Shown: piece by piece, positions 25,520 to 35,230 of the stretch
Layout: each line of letters opens with the position of its first letter
Position numbering within the stretch: position 1 is the first letter of the stretch
NCBI GenBank assembly: GCA_028817895.1
Contig: JAPPOQ010000015.1
Location: forward strand, 124,001 to 188,000
Source: Ahrensia sp.
Lineage (GTDB): Bacteria; Pseudomonadota; Alphaproteobacteria; Rhizobiales; Rhizobiaceae
DNA: 64,000 bases
Direction: 5' to 3'
Position numbers and translations under genes: made by a program
Notes under the pieces: model-generated
Told to the model about the DNA's origin: nothing
Database searches by the model: none
The model's input: only the letters and a program-made list of their open reading frames with translations

Positions 25520-25966
25520 ATGTCAGTGACCATTCGGCCTTTGCGCGACGAAGATTTCGAAGCGTGGTATCCGCTGTGGCAGGGCTATTTGACCTTCTAC
25601 AAATCTGCGGTCGCTGATGATGTGACCCGTCACACTTTCGAGCGCATTTGCGATCCCGATGGCGATGTTTTCGGATTCGCGGCAACCGAAGCGGACGGGC
25701 GTCTTGTCGGCTTTGTCACCTATCTGTTTCACCCCTTCACCTGGTCGAAAGCGCCGCGCTGCTATCTGGGTGATCTGTTCACGGATGAAAACTGCCGAGG
25801 GAAAGGTGTTGGGCGCGCGCTGATAGAGGCGGTTTATGATGCGGCGCGCGAAGCTGGGGCGGGTCAAGTGTATTGGCTGACGCAGGAGTTCAACTATCGT
25901 GGCCGTACGCTTTATGACAAAGTGGCCGACAAGACCGACTTCATCAAATATTCAAAGACGCTTTAG
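25520..25966 (+). CDS. GNAT-family N-acetyltransferase
   Basis: This 148-residue protein has the acetyl-CoA-binding motif A (CRGKGVGRALIEAVYDAARE, residues about 94-113) and the N-terminal beta strands VTIRPLRDEDFEAW. The acceptor cannot be told. It ends three bases before the ivd start and is probably co-transcribed with it. A preceding GGAG sits near ATG 25520. Confidence 0.9.
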   Translation: MSVTIRPLRDEDFEAWYPLWQGYLTFYKSAVADDVTRHTFERICDPDGDVFGFAATEADGRLVGFVTYLFHPFTWSKAPRCYLGDLFTDENCRGKGVGRALIEAVYDAAREAGAGQVYWLTQEFNYRGRTLYDKVADKTDFIKYSKTL

Positions 25967-25969
25967 GCC

Positions 25970-27142
25970 ATGATCCCCAACGACATCCCCGCCTTCAATT
26001 TCAATCTGGGAGAAGAGGCGGACATGATCCGTGATTCCGTGCGGTCTTTCGCGCAGGACAAGATCGCGCCGCTCGCCGACAAGATCGACCGCGAGGACTG
26101 GTTTCCACGTGATCTGTGGCCGCAGATGGGCGAACTTGGTCTGCATGGGATGACAGTGCCGGAAGACTGGGGCGGTACCGGTCTTGGCTATCTGGAGCAC
26201 TGTATCGCCATGGAGGAAGTGAGCCGCGCTTCGGCTTCCATCGGTCTGTCTTACGGCGCGCATTCCAATCTTTGCGTCAATCAATTGTCGCGTTGGGGCA
26301 ATGATGACCAGAAGGGGCGCTATCTGGAGAAACTGGTCACGGGCGAGCATCTGGGTGCGCTGGCGATGAGCGAACCGGGCGCAGGGTCAGATGTCGTTTC
26401 CATGAAGCTGCGCGCCGATAAGAAGGGCGACCGCTACGTCCTCAACGGCACCAAATTCTGGATCACAAACGCACCGCAGGCCGACACGCTGATCGTCTAT
26501 GCCAAGACGGATATGGATTCGGGACCGAAAGGCATTACGGCTTTTCTGATTGAGAAAAATTTTGCCGGTTTTTCGATAGCACAGAAGCTCGACAAGCTCG
26601 GCATGCGCGGCTCTGAAACGGGCGAGCTTGTCTTCCAGGACTGTGAAGTACCGCAGGAGAACGTGCTTGGCGGGCTCAATGAAGGCGTGAAGGTTCTCAT
26701 GTCGGGGCTTGATTATGAACGCGCGGTTTTGTCGGCCGGTCCGCTCGGTATCATGCATGCCTGCATGGATATCGTCATGCCCTATATCCACGAACGAAAA
26801 CAGTTCGGCCAGCCCATCGGCACGTTTCAACTCATCCAGGGCAAGGTGGCGGATATGTATGTCGGCATGAATGCCTGCAAGGCTTATGTCTATGCCGTCG
26901 CACAAGCCTGCGACCGCGGCGAGACAACGCGCGAAGACGCCGCCGGAGCCATTCTCTATGCAGGTGAGAAGGCAACACAGCTGGCGCTGGATGCGATCCA
27001 GATTTTGGGTGGCAATGGCTACATCAATGACAGCGCGACGGGCCGCTTGCTGCGCGATGCCAAGCTCTATGAGATCGGTGCGGGAACGAGCGAGATCCGC
27101 CGAATGCTCATCGGGCGTGAATTGTTCTCCAAAACGGCCTGA
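25970..27142 (+). CDS. ivd: Isovaleryl-CoA dehydrogenase
   Basis: The 390-residue flavoenzyme oxidises isovaleryl-CoA to 3-methylcrotonyl-CoA in leucine breakdown. It has the three acyl-CoA dehydrogenase domains, with [14 protein letters not shown] (residues 127-140), [17 protein letters not shown], the [13 protein letters not shown] region carrying the catalytic Glu typical of the isovaleryl enzyme, and the C-terminal [11 protein letters not shown]. The early [12 protein letters not shown] segment is typical of isovaleryl-CoA dehydrogenases. Genes for the rest of the leucine pathway (liuB, D, C, E) are absent from the window. The upstream MerR regulator may control it. Confidence 0.92.
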   Translation: MIPNDIPAFNFNLGEEADMIRDSVRSFAQDKIAPLADKIDREDWFPRDLWPQMGELGLHGMTVPEDWGGTGLGYLEHCIAMEEVSRASASIGLSYGAHSNLCVNQLSRWGNDDQKGRYLEKLVTGEHLGALAMSEPGAGSDVVSMKLRADKKGDRYVLNGTKFWITNAPQADTLIVYAKTDMDSGPKGITAFLIEKNFAGFSIAQKLDKLGMRGSETGELVFQDCEVPQENVLGGLNEGVKVLMSGLDYERAVLSAGPLGIMHACMDIVMPYIHERKQFGQPIGTFQLIQGKVADMYVGMNACKAYVYAVAQACDRGETTREDAAGAILYAGEKATQLALDAIQILGGNGYINDSATGRLLRDAKLYEIGAGTSEIRRMLIGRELFSKTA

Positions 27143-27261
27143 CACAGTTTGCGCGCAGGCTTAATGCCCCAATAACCGTCGCGGCAATGCGCGGTGGATG
27201 TTCGACGAGCGATCACCTATTTGTGAAGTGGTGATTCACGCTGATCTGCGGACGTGATGCG

Positions 27262-28336
27262 GTGCTGACTGTCGATGTTCAGTCACAATATGATTTTTTG
27301 AGCGAGGACTATGCCAAACTCTTCGCGCAATCCGGTGCGACTGCCTTCCAACATCCCATTTGGCTTGATGTGTTCTACCGACGCCTGCCGCAGCAGCGCG
27401 GTGCACAACCTGTCATCGTCACCGTTCATGAAGGCGATGAGTTGCTCGGTGTCGTCCCACTGATCCGCCGAAATCGACTCGGTATCGTCATGATCGAGCC
27501 TCACAATCTTGGCGTTACCGACTACGCTGCTCCGGTTCTGAGCCCGCATCTGCTCCGAAAGCCGACGGTGGAGAGTGCGCTGCCCGAGTTGATGGCGCAG
27601 GCGCTCGGCCGCCATGACCTTGTGCGCATTCTGCCAGTGAGGCCAGAGCATATGGAAGACTGGACGCTTCTTTTCCCCGGCGACCCTGTGCCCGTTGATT
27701 TCAGCGCTCATGCCGTCGGTTTGAGCGAACCCATGGATCGCTGGCGTGAAACCCATGTCGATCGCAAACTGTCGAGCCAATATCGGCGCAAGGCCAAGCG
27801 TTGGTGCAATCAACACGAGGTGGACATTCGACGATTGACCGACGCTGCCGACGAATAGACCGCTATTGATCTCTTTGCTCCAATGCTCAATAGTACAATC
27901 TAGGTCGACCACATTGCGGGCTGGTCGATTCGAGGGCGACCCGATTCAGGACGACTTCGTGCGCGACTTCTATCGTGAGGTTGCCAGCCGCGGCGCTGAG
28001 TCTGGTTTCTCTGAAACCTGGCAACTTACGAGCGATGGCGATCCAGCGGCAATTGTCTTTGGCATCACTCAGGGGGGACGGTTTCTGTACCTGCTGATCG
28101 GCGCCGATTATGAAAAGCATGGCCGTCATTCTCCCGGCTTGCAGGCCTATGATGCAATCATCGAGGACTGGATGGGCCGTGGCGGCAATTGCTTTGATTT
28201 CACCATTGGCGATGAACCGTTCAAAGCGCAGTTCGGTGCGGAGGCGACGCCGATGTGCGCTATCGTCAATGCCGTTACGTCGCTGGGAAGGGTGGCACGC
28301 GGGCCGATGCTGAGCAGGATCGGAGCCACATCATGA
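27262..28336 (+). pseudogene. Disrupted FemAB/GNAT-like acetyltransferase (CelD-type)
   Basis: Two reading frames together make one protein of the acetyltransferase-6 (BioF2/CelD-like) type. The first (GTG 27262 to TAG 27858) gives 198 residues up to RRLTDAADE. In-frame residues resume after that stop as AIDLFAPMLN and meet a second stop. The matching continuation (RAGRFEGDPIQDDFVRDFY) is in another frame and runs to TGA 28336. A nonsense codon plus a frameshift near 27880-27925 would explain this. Either it is a true pseudogene or two short, separately translated pieces exist. The following deacetylase gene overlaps its stop by 4 bases. Confidence 0.75.
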
Positions 28337-29127
28337 GTCAATCCCTTCAATTCCTTGAAAACTCTCTGATTGTTGCCGCGCATCCCGATGACGAATTGCT
28401 GTGGTTTGCCTCCATTCTCAAACAGGTGGATCGCGTGTTGCTGGTCTTTGAGGACTATTGGCCAGACCCCGCAATTGGCCCTGCACGCGCGCGTGCGCTT
28501 GATGATTTTCCGCGCGACAACGTTTCGTCACTGCGGTTGCCGGAGTCTGCCACCTATGGCTGTGCCGATTGGGCAAACCCGCAGCTCACCGAGTTCGGAA
28601 TCGGTCTGGGGGCGCAAGTCGCGAAACGCGACCTTAAGCAGAATGTGTTGCGCCTGGCCGGAAAGAGCAGAGCTCCGAAGACTGGGATTCGCGCCCGCTA
28701 TGAAGAAAATTTTGCCAGCATTGTCGCTGCCCTGCGACCGCAACTCAACGCGTCCATGAACGTGTTTACGCACAATCCATGGGGCGAATATGGCCACGAA
28801 GAGCATATTCAGCTTTTCCGGGCGCTGGACCATCTGCGCGGCGAGATTGGTTTCACCTTGTGGATGTCGAACTATTGCACGGAGCGGTCCATGCCGCTCG
28901 CGATGCGCTATTTCGACAATGCGCAGCATGAGTTTATCCAACTTCCGGTCGACAAGGATTTCGGGGAGCAAGTCGTCAAATGCTATCGTGATGCGGGGTG
29001 TTGGACATGGTCGGATGATTGGGTCTGGTTTGATACCGAGTGCTTCATGCAAGCCCCCAGAGAACCTGCTGCGGCCAGCTGTCAGGGACATTTGTTTCCG
29101 CTGAACTTTTTCCAGATCGGTTTCTGA
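28333..29127 (+). CDS. PIG-L family N-deacetylase
   Basis: The 264-residue protein begins (after MSQSLQFLENS) with VAAHPDDELLW, the zinc-binding AHPDDE motif of LmbE/PIG-L deacetylases, and has a later HNPWGEYGHEEH motif supplying the third ligand. These enzymes deacetylate N-acetylglucosamine-type sugars in lipids, mycothiol or polysaccharides. ATG 28333 overlaps the stop of the preceding broken acetyltransferase, suggesting the pair once worked together on a glycan or glycolipid. The deacetylase frame itself is intact. Confidence 0.88.
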   Translation: MSQSLQFLENSLIVAAHPDDELLWFASILKQVDRVLLVFEDYWPDPAIGPARARALDDFPRDNVSSLRLPESATYGCADWANPQLTEFGIGLGAQVAKRDLKQNVLRLAGKSRAPKTGIRARYEENFASIVAALRPQLNASMNVFTHNPWGEYGHEEHIQLFRALDHLRGEIGFTLWMSNYCTERSMPLAMRYFDNAQHEFIQLPVDKDFGEQVVKCYRDAGCWTWSDDWVWFDTECFMQAPREPAAASCQGHLFPLNFFQIGF

Positions 29128-29130
29128 AGG

Positions 29131-30093
29131 TTATTGTTCGCTTTTGGCCGTGCACTCCTGGACCAACCTTTGGACGGTTTCGTTCTGCGCGGCGTCAGTT
29201 TTGCCTGCCAGATAGGCGGTGAAAATGCCTTCCCTTTTCATGCCGTCAGTGACGCAAGTGCAATAGGCCGTACAGAAGGTCTGATCGCGTGTCGCCGCAC
29301 ATTGGGTTTCGCACTGCGCGATGAAAGACGCGGTCTGGTCCGGCGGTCCTGAAATTGCCGTGAAAACCCAAAGCGCGCCGATAAGCACCGGTTGATGCAG
29401 CATGTAGTAAATGAGCGAGTTGCGGCCAACGAAGCGCAGCGGCGCCTCCAATGCTTCCGGTAGCCGTACCGTTCCGATGCTCTCCAACGCATTCGCGCCC
29501 TTGGCAAGTTTCGCAGCCGCGATGCCTGCTGCTGTCGCCGAAAACCATGGAAACAGTGGGACGAAATCATTCGACAATGGCGGAACGGGCGAGAGGCCGA
29601 TCCATATGAGCCAGGGTGGCGCAAAGAACGGCGACGCAAAGTTTTGACCTATGACGAAAACTGCAATCGCGATGGCGACGCAAGCGAACCAGTGCAAGCG
29701 CAGCAGGGCAAGGCCGAGCAGGCTGAACAGCGCGATCGCATGAAGGATGCCGAAGAAAATGAAAGCGTCTCGAATTGCAAACCATGTTGCTATCGTAATC
29801 AATGCAGCGCAGGCAGCGATCTGGCCGAATCGGGCCCAGAACATGCGCCAGCGGATTGCTCTTTCATGGGCGAGCACAAGGCTCACCCCAACGAGAAACA
29901 GGAAGGAAGACGCGATGCAGCGCGCAAACAGCACCCAGCCGGGCTGCGAAATCGTGCCCGCTGTCACCCAGCCGAAAAACTCAAGATCCCACGAAAAGTG
30001 GTAGATTGTCATTGCAACGAGGGCCATGCCCCGCAGCGTGTCAAAGAACGGCAACCGATCGGCGCGATTTTCCTGCGAAATCGTAGCCGTCAT
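29131..30093 (-). CDS. DUF1624/heparan-alpha-glucosaminide acetyltransferase-like membrane protein
   Basis: The 320-residue polytopic protein opens with RLPFFDTLRGMALVAMTIYHF, abbreviated here as the DxLRGxA...HF motif of the HGSNAT/DUF1624 family, and has about eight helices. Members transfer acyl groups across membranes. Unusual for the family is a C-terminal, Cys-rich tail after the last helix (QCETQCAATRDQTFCTAYC, residues about 265-283), which may be a disulfide-linked extracytoplasmic region. The start ATG 30093 (MTATISQ) is chosen over the longer frame. It is convergent with the PIG-L gene (3-base gap). Confidence 0.82.
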   Translation of the reverse strand: MTATISQENRADRLPFFDTLRGMALVAMTIYHFSWDLEFFGWVTAGTISQPGWVLFARCIASSFLFLVGVSLVLAHERAIRWRMFWARFGQIAACAALITIATWFAIRDAFIFFGILHAIALFSLLGLALLRLHWFACVAIAIAVFVIGQNFASPFFAPPWLIWIGLSPVPPLSNDFVPLFPWFSATAAGIAAAKLAKGANALESIGTVRLPEALEAPLRFVGRNSLIYYMLHQPVLIGALWVFTAISGPPDQTASFIAQCETQCAATRDQTFCTAYCTCVTDGMKREGIFTAYLAGKTDAAQNETVQRLVQECTAKSEQ

Positions 30094-30164
30094 GCACTGG
30101 CTCCCTCGACGCGGCGATGGCGGATCAGATAGCATTGCGTTTCAACCATGAACAGGATGCACGC

Positions 30165-30995
30165 ATGCTCACAGTGAACGCCAATGGCGCCCGGATGCCA
30201 GCGCTCGGTTTCGGAACCTGGAGGCTGAGGGGAGAGGAGTGCGCTTCGCTGGTCAAACACGCCGTCGCGAGTGGCTACACCTCGATCGACACCGCCATCA
30301 TGTATGACAATGAGGAAGACGTTGGCGAAGGTTTGCGGCGTGCGGAGCAGCCTCGCGACCAATTGTTCATCACGTCGAAGGTTTGGCCCAGTGAGGTCAT
30401 GGATGGGCAGTTTCAACGCTGTGTCGAAGGCAGCCTCAAGCGGCTCGGCCTCGACTATCTCGATCTGGTGCTGATCCATTGGCCGCCACAGGACAATGAC
30501 GATGTCGCGGAATGGATGCGTCTGCTCAACGATGTGGCTGACCAAGGACTGGCACGCAATATCGGTGTGTCCAACTTCACGATACCGCTGATCGAGCGTG
30601 CGGTCGCTGCGTCTCATAGGCCGTTGGCCTGCAATCAGGTCGAACACCACCCCTATATCAACCAGTCGCGTTTGCGGCAGGTCTGCGATGATCATGGCAT
30701 CGCATTGGTCGGTTACTGCCCGCTGTTTCGTGGTGGCGATTTGTTCGAGCAAACAGCGATAACGTCCGCCGCGGCGGCTCATGGAAAGTCGCCCGCTCAA
30801 ATTGTACTGCGCTGGCATGTCCAGTCCGGCTGCGTTGCAATTCCCAAAACCGCGACACCATCACGGGCGGTTGAGAATATCGACATTTTCGATTTTGAGC
30901 TGACCGGCGACCAAATGGACGCAATCAATGCGCTCACTGCGAGGCATGAACGCATCTGCGACTATGACTTCTCGCCGCAATGGGATGTACCATGA
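30165..30995 (+). CDS. Aldo/keto reductase
   Basis: This 276-residue NADPH-dependent oxidoreductase has the full catalytic tetrad: Asp and Tyr in SIDTAIMYDNEEDVG, Lys in FITSKVW and His in LVLIHWPPQ. The cofactor-binding end IPKTATPSRAVENIDIF is also present. It resembles the 2,5-diketo-D-gluconate reductase group of aldo/keto reductases. The start at ATG 30165 (MLTVNANG) fits the family's first strand; an upstream start at 30117 is possible. It is divergent from the DUF1624 gene. Confidence 0.92.
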   Translation: MLTVNANGARMPALGFGTWRLRGEECASLVKHAVASGYTSIDTAIMYDNEEDVGEGLRRAEQPRDQLFITSKVWPSEVMDGQFQRCVEGSLKRLGLDYLDLVLIHWPPQDNDDVAEWMRLLNDVADQGLARNIGVSNFTIPLIERAVAASHRPLACNQVEHHPYINQSRLRQVCDDHGIALVGYCPLFRGGDLFEQTAITSAAAAHGKSPAQIVLRWHVQSGCVAIPKTATPSRAVENIDIFDFELTGDQMDAINALTARHERICDYDFSPQWDVP

Positions 30996-31048
30996 TCACT
31001 GGCGGGTCTGACCGGAGTCGTGTTGCAAAAGCGAGGGAGCGCTAGCTT

Positions 31049-32392
31049 GTGGAAGCCCTGATCGAACGTTGGATGCCGCTCATCGAACAGGTCTGGGACC
31101 GGGTTTATCAGCCTTGGACGCTCTACCAGATCGGCATCGTCCTGCTGCTGTTCGGCTTCAGCTATATGGTTTCGCACTATGTCGAACCACCGCTTGAGCG
31201 ATGGGTGCGCGGCATCAAGATCAATCCGGGGTTTCTGCGCGTGCTGGCCGCTCTTTTGCGCCGCGTGGAATGGATCGTGTTCGTTCCGCTTTGTTACTTC
31301 GCCTATCAAATCCTCAACGAATATACGTGGCCGTGGAACACATTCATCATCCGTACGGCCTATACCCTCGCCTTTGCATGGCTTGTGATCTCCGTTTTGT
31401 CGCGGGCCATACGCAACCGTCAATTGGCACGCTTGACGGCGTGGATCGCCTGGGGCCTCGTCGCGCTCAATCTGACGGGCAATCTTGAAGCAGCGGCGTC
31501 TACGCTGGATGCGCTTTCCTTCTCCGTGGGCGAAATGCGCGTATCGGCGTTGCTGGTTGTGCAGGCCCTTGCATTGCTGATCGGCCTCACATGGCTTGCC
31601 ACAAACACCGGAAACTATGTCGAGACCCGCATCCGCAACATGACGGATTTGACGCCGAGCTTGCAGGTGTTGATCGGCAAGCTGGTGAAGATTTTCCTTG
31701 TCGTTCTCGCCATTGTGGTGGCGCTCAACACAGTTGGCATCGACCTGACGGCGTTGGCTGTATTCTCAGGCGCGGTGGGTGTCGGTCTGGGTTTCGGCCT
31801 GCAAAAGGTGGTCTCCAACTTCATCTCGGGTGTGATCATACTGCTCGATAAATCCATCAAGCCCGGCGACACGATCTCGCTCAACGAAACCTTTGGCTGG
31901 ATACGCGAGTTGCGCTCGCGTTTCGTCTCCGTGGTTACAAGGGATGGGCGCGAATTTCTTATTCCCAATGAAGATTTCATAACAGAGAAAGTGATCAACT
32001 GGTCCTTCACGGACAAGTTGGTCCGTCTCGATGTCGATTTCGGCGTGGCTTACGACAGCGATCCCCATCAGATCATGAACCTAGCAATCGAAGCGGCCGA
32101 AAGCGTTGAGCGCGTCAGCCGGGTCAGGAAGCCGGTCTGCTGGATGACGGAGTTTGGCGACTCGTCGCTGAACTTCAAGGCGCGGTTCTGGATCTCGGAT
32201 CCGCAAAACGGGCTCACCAACATTCGTGGTCAGGTTTTGCTGGCATTGTGGGACTCGTTTAAAGACCATGGTGTCGGCATTCCGTTCCCGCATCGCGAAA
32301 TCATCATGCGCACGCCCGTAGAGATTGAAGGCCGCGCGCCGGTCTTCGGCGGCGGTGAAGCAGCGGCCACCACGTCAGACGTAAAGGACTAA
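31049..32392 (+). CDS. MscS-family mechanosensitive channel
   Basis: The 447-residue protein has about five membrane helices in the first 240 residues, then the pore-lining helix VGVGLGFGLQKVVSNFISG (given in part) and the MscS beta domain (LLDKSIKPGDTISL). The C-terminal alpha/beta domain ends with the HREIIM motif. Such channels open on osmotic downshock to release solutes. The start is GTG 31049 after GAGGGAG. A rhodanese gene follows after 6 bases and is likely co-transcribed. Confidence 0.92.
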   Translation: MEALIERWMPLIEQVWDRVYQPWTLYQIGIVLLLFGFSYMVSHYVEPPLERWVRGIKINPGFLRVLAALLRRVEWIVFVPLCYFAYQILNEYTWPWNTFIIRTAYTLAFAWLVISVLSRAIRNRQLARLTAWIAWGLVALNLTGNLEAAASTLDALSFSVGEMRVSALLVVQALALLIGLTWLATNTGNYVETRIRNMTDLTPSLQVLIGKLVKIFLVVLAIVVALNTVGIDLTALAVFSGAVGVGLGFGLQKVVSNFISGVIILLDKSIKPGDTISLNETFGWIRELRSRFVSVVTRDGREFLIPNEDFITEKVINWSFTDKLVRLDVDFGVAYDSDPHQIMNLAIEAAESVERVSRVRKPVCWMTEFGDSSLNFKARFWISDPQNGLTNIRGQVLLALWDSFKDHGVGIPFPHREIIMRTPVEIEGRAPVFGGGEAAATTSDVKD

Positions 32393-32398
32393 AGATCG

Positions 32399-32806
32399 AT
32401 GGCGATGAAACGGACCGCCATGCAGCTTGTTGAGGCTGCCAATATCGAGATTGAAACCGTCTCGCCCGCCGATGCGCTCGCTATGCAACGGGCGGGAAAA
32501 GCGGTCCTCGTCGACATTCGCGACGTGCGCGAACTGGCTCGCGAAGGCAAAGTGCCCGATGCGGTTCACGCACCGCGCGGCATGCTGGAATTCTGGGTCG
32601 ACCCGGAAAGCCCCTATCATCGAGACGTGTTTGCGCAGCCAGATAAGAGCTACATTTTCTTTTGCGCTGGCGCGTTGCGTTCGGCTCTTGCCACGCGTGA
32701 CATGCAGGCCATGGGGCTTGTGCCGGTTGCCCATATCGCCGGTGGCTTCGCGCAGTGGCGCGAGGAGGGGCTGCCCGTCACGCCGCCACCTGAACCAAAG
32801 GGCTGA
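32399..32806 (+). CDS. Rhodanese-like sulfurtransferase domain protein
   Basis: The 135-residue protein is a single rhodanese domain. VDIRDVRELAREGKVPDAVH (residues 39-58) is followed by the active-site loop FFCAGALRSAL, where Cys would carry persulfide. The GGFAQWREEGLPV ending is typical. Rhodaneses move sulfane sulfur to acceptors such as cyanide or thiols. It sits 6 bases behind the MscS gene; no functional link is obvious. Confidence 0.93.
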   Translation: MAMKRTAMQLVEAANIEIETVSPADALAMQRAGKAVLVDIRDVRELAREGKVPDAVHAPRGMLEFWVDPESPYHRDVFAQPDKSYIFFCAGALRSALATRDMQAMGLVPVAHIAGGFAQWREEGLPVTPPPEPKG

Positions 32807-32853
32807 GCAGTTGATCATTTTGCGCCCTGTCCGCAGCGCGATATGGTCTGCCC

Positions 32854-33489
32854 ATGAGCGACGAATCGCAATCGCAGACCAAGCGTGACAGGAGACGTCG
32901 CCAAATTCTCGGCGCGACGATGCGGCTTGTGTCGCGCTATGGGACCGGCATATCGACTGCGCAAATTGCAGCGGCTGCGAGTTGTTCCAAGGAGACGCTT
33001 TACAATTGGTTCGATGACCGTGACGGGTTGTTTCTGGCTCTGATAGAGGAACAGGCCCGTTCCATGGGTGCGGCGCTTGATCGCGCGGTGGCCGCGCTTG
33101 GCGACGAAGGAGATACGGACTTTGAGACCCGTCTGACCCATCATGCCATCGCATTGCTCGATATCATGACCGGTGATGCTGTGATCGTAGTCAATCGTGT
33201 GGCCATGTCGCAATGCTGTGTTGAAAACCAGGCGACAGGTTCTGCTGTGCTGACAGCCTGGGACGAACAAATCCGCTCGCGCTTCGAAGCTCTTATTGGC
33301 GAGGCTGCCCAGGCGGGGCTGGTTGCAAAGTTCGATCCGGCCTTGCAGTTTGATGGTCTGGTGGGGCTGCTGATAGGCGACCGGCAAAGGCGTATCCTTC
33401 TGGGTGCGGCGGCCCGACCCAAAGGCGATGCCATGCGCAAGATTGCTCGCGAAGCTGTGCGCAACTGGCTGCTTCTCAATAAGCCCTAA
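32854..33489 (+). CDS. TetR/AcrR-family regulator
   Basis: The 211-residue repressor-type protein has an N-terminal TetR helix-turn-helix (RRQILGATMRLVSRYGT...TAQIAAAASCSKETLYNWF, residues about 14-55) and a helical ligand-binding C-terminal domain. The target genes are not evident, since both neighbours are housekeeping-like. The start ATG 32854 lacks a strong ribosome site. Confidence 0.9.
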   Translation: MSDESQSQTKRDRRRRQILGATMRLVSRYGTGISTAQIAAAASCSKETLYNWFDDRDGLFLALIEEQARSMGAALDRAVAALGDEGDTDFETRLTHHAIALLDIMTGDAVIVVNRVAMSQCCVENQATGSAVLTAWDEQIRSRFEALIGEAAQAGLVAKFDPALQFDGLVGLLIGDRQRRILLGAAARPKGDAMRKIAREAVRNWLLLNKP

Positions 33490-33570
33490 TGCGCGATCAT
33501 GTTCTTGTTGTGTTCGCAGGCATGCTTCTCTATCGTGATTGAGATTTGAGCTGTGTGGACGTGACCGGCA

Positions 33571-34695
33571 GTGCAGTTTTCCGTTGAGCAGGACGATGCT
33601 CTCCAGGCCGTATCCGCCTGGTTGAAGCAGGGCTACCCGCAGATTTTTCGTCTGTTCGGTTATGCCGGGACGGGCAAAACCACCTTGGCGCGCCATCTTG
33701 CAGAGGGGGTCGATGGCGATGTGCTGTTCGCCGCCTTCACGGGCAAGGCGGCGATGGTTTTGCGCTCACGCGGCGCGCGCAAGGCGTCCACCATCCATTC
33801 GCTTATCTACAGGCCACGAGGCGAAGAATTGGTGGAGGATGAGGATACCGGCAAGTCCGCCATGACGCCGCTCTTCACCCTGAACCGGCAAAGCCCGGTG
33901 GCGAATGCCGCGCTGGTGATCATTGATGAATGTTCGATGGTTGACGAGCAATTGGGCCAAGACCTGCTCTCCTTCGGCACGCCGATCCTGGTGCTTGGCG
34001 ATCCGGGTCAGTTGCCTCCCGTCTCCGGAGGCGGCTTTTTCACTGAGCATGAGCCGGACTATATGCTGGAGAGCATTCATCGGCAGGCGCGGGACAATCC
34101 GATTATCGATCTTGCGCAGATGGCACGGGAAGGCGAACCGATCCCGCGCGGAGCCTATGGTGAAAGTCTGGTGATCAGCCGCAGTGATGTTGTTCAGTCT
34201 GACGTGCTGGACGCAGATCAGGTTCTGGTTGGCACCAACAAGACACGGCGGCGCTACAATCAGCGTCTGCGGGATTTGAAGGAGTTTCAGGGTCCGCTTC
34301 CTGCTGCTGGGGACAAGCTGGTCGCGCTGCGCAATGATCCAACCAAGGGTTTGCTCAACGGATCGCTGTGGCAGGTGAAATCGGCTCCGCAGACGTCAAA
34401 GGCGTTCATGAACCTGCTCATCACGTCTGACGATGAGGGGATGGAGCGCCAGACGGCGAAGATCAAACTGCTCAAGGCCGCCTTTGAGAATCCGGAAGAG
34501 GAACTGCCCTGGCAGATGAAGCGGCGCTATGATGATTTCGACTATGGCTACGCGCTCACCGTGCACAAGGCGCAGGGCTCGCAATGGAGCAATGTCTATC
34601 TGTTCGACGAAAGCTGGGCCTTTCGCGAACACTCCGCACGCTGGCTCTACACGGCCATAACCCGCGCCGCCGACCGGCTGACCATCGTCAAATAG
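33571..34695 (+). CDS. RecD-like/Dda-type ATP-dependent DNA helicase
   Basis: The 374-residue superfamily 1B helicase has Walker A at GYAGTGKT (residues 30-37), Walker B at LVIIDECSM, motif III at LGDPGQLPPV, and a C-terminal UvrD-C2 domain with YALTVHKAQGSQW. It is short for RecD and lacks RecBCD-binding regions, so it fits the stand-alone RecD-like group that translocates on single-stranded DNA 5' to 3'. It starts at GTG 33571; weak GTG/ATG alternatives exist. Its cellular role is not known. Confidence 0.88.
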   Translation: MQFSVEQDDALQAVSAWLKQGYPQIFRLFGYAGTGKTTLARHLAEGVDGDVLFAAFTGKAAMVLRSRGARKASTIHSLIYRPRGEELVEDEDTGKSAMTPLFTLNRQSPVANAALVIIDECSMVDEQLGQDLLSFGTPILVLGDPGQLPPVSGGGFFTEHEPDYMLESIHRQARDNPIIDLAQMAREGEPIPRGAYGESLVISRSDVVQSDVLDADQVLVGTNKTRRRYNQRLRDLKEFQGPLPAAGDKLVALRNDPTKGLLNGSLWQVKSAPQTSKAFMNLLITSDDEGMERQTAKIKLLKAAFENPEEELPWQMKRRYDDFDYGYALTVHKAQGSQWSNVYLFDESWAFREHSARWLYTAITRAADRLTIVK

Positions 34696-34800
34696 GCACG
34701 CCCTGCCTGCGACAGGATGGCTCAAAACGTCGTTAATGGTTGCTTAATCCAACAGGCGCACACTTTTCAGGCAAGTCGCAAGAAGAATGTGAGTTTTCGT

Positions 34801-34824
34801 GGCGGGCAATCTGAAAAGCCCGCC
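34801..34824. other. GC-rich hairpin upstream of a small secreted-protein gene
   Basis: GGCGGGC (34801-34807) pairs perfectly with GCCCGCC (34818-34824) around AATCTGAAAA. It is 105 bases after the helicase gene and 75 before the next start. A T-run (34850-34855) follows only after 25 bases, so it may be a transcript-end stabiliser, not a standard terminator. Confidence 0.4.
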
Positions 34825-34899
34825 GACACGGTTGTTCAACGATCGAGCGTTTTTTCCTTTCCGTTGAGCATGGCTGTCGGCCGGCGCATGGAGAGTGAC

Positions 34900-35217
34900 A
34901 TGAACGCAATCAAATTGGGTCTGGCTTTGACGGTCTTTGCAACAGGTGTTGCCGTTGGCGGTTCAAGCGAGGCGGCAGGGCGAGTCTGCGGCGATCGCAC
35001 CAAGATGACCGAGTTCCTCAAAAAGCGTTACAAGGAAGTGCCGAGCGCCATGGGCGTTGCGTCTTCCGGCAAGACCGTGATGGAAGTCTTTACCTCCAAG
35101 AAAGGCTCCTGGACGGTGCTGATGACCACGGCGCAGGGCGTTGCCTGCATCATGGGCACGGGGCATTCATGGGCCGAGACAAAACAGGATGAATTGGCCT
35201 TTCTGCCAAAATCCTGA
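34900..35217 (+). CDS. Small secreted protein, unknown function
   Basis: The 105-residue protein starts at ATG 34900 (GGAGAG upstream) with a signal peptide (residues 1-24, ALTVFATGVAVGGSSEA). The mature part is short with two Cys residues (GRVCGDRTKM and VACIMGTGHSW) that could form one disulfide, and a lysine-rich centre. Similar small periplasmic proteins are common in rhizobia and have no assigned role. An upstream open frame to 34717 is unlikely to be translated. Confidence 0.75.
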   Translation: MNAIKLGLALTVFATGVAVGGSSEAAGRVCGDRTKMTEFLKKRYKEVPSAMGVASSGKTVMEVFTSKKGSWTVLMTTAQGVACIMGTGHSWAETKQDELAFLPKS

Positions 35218-35230
35218 TCGGAGATCTCGC

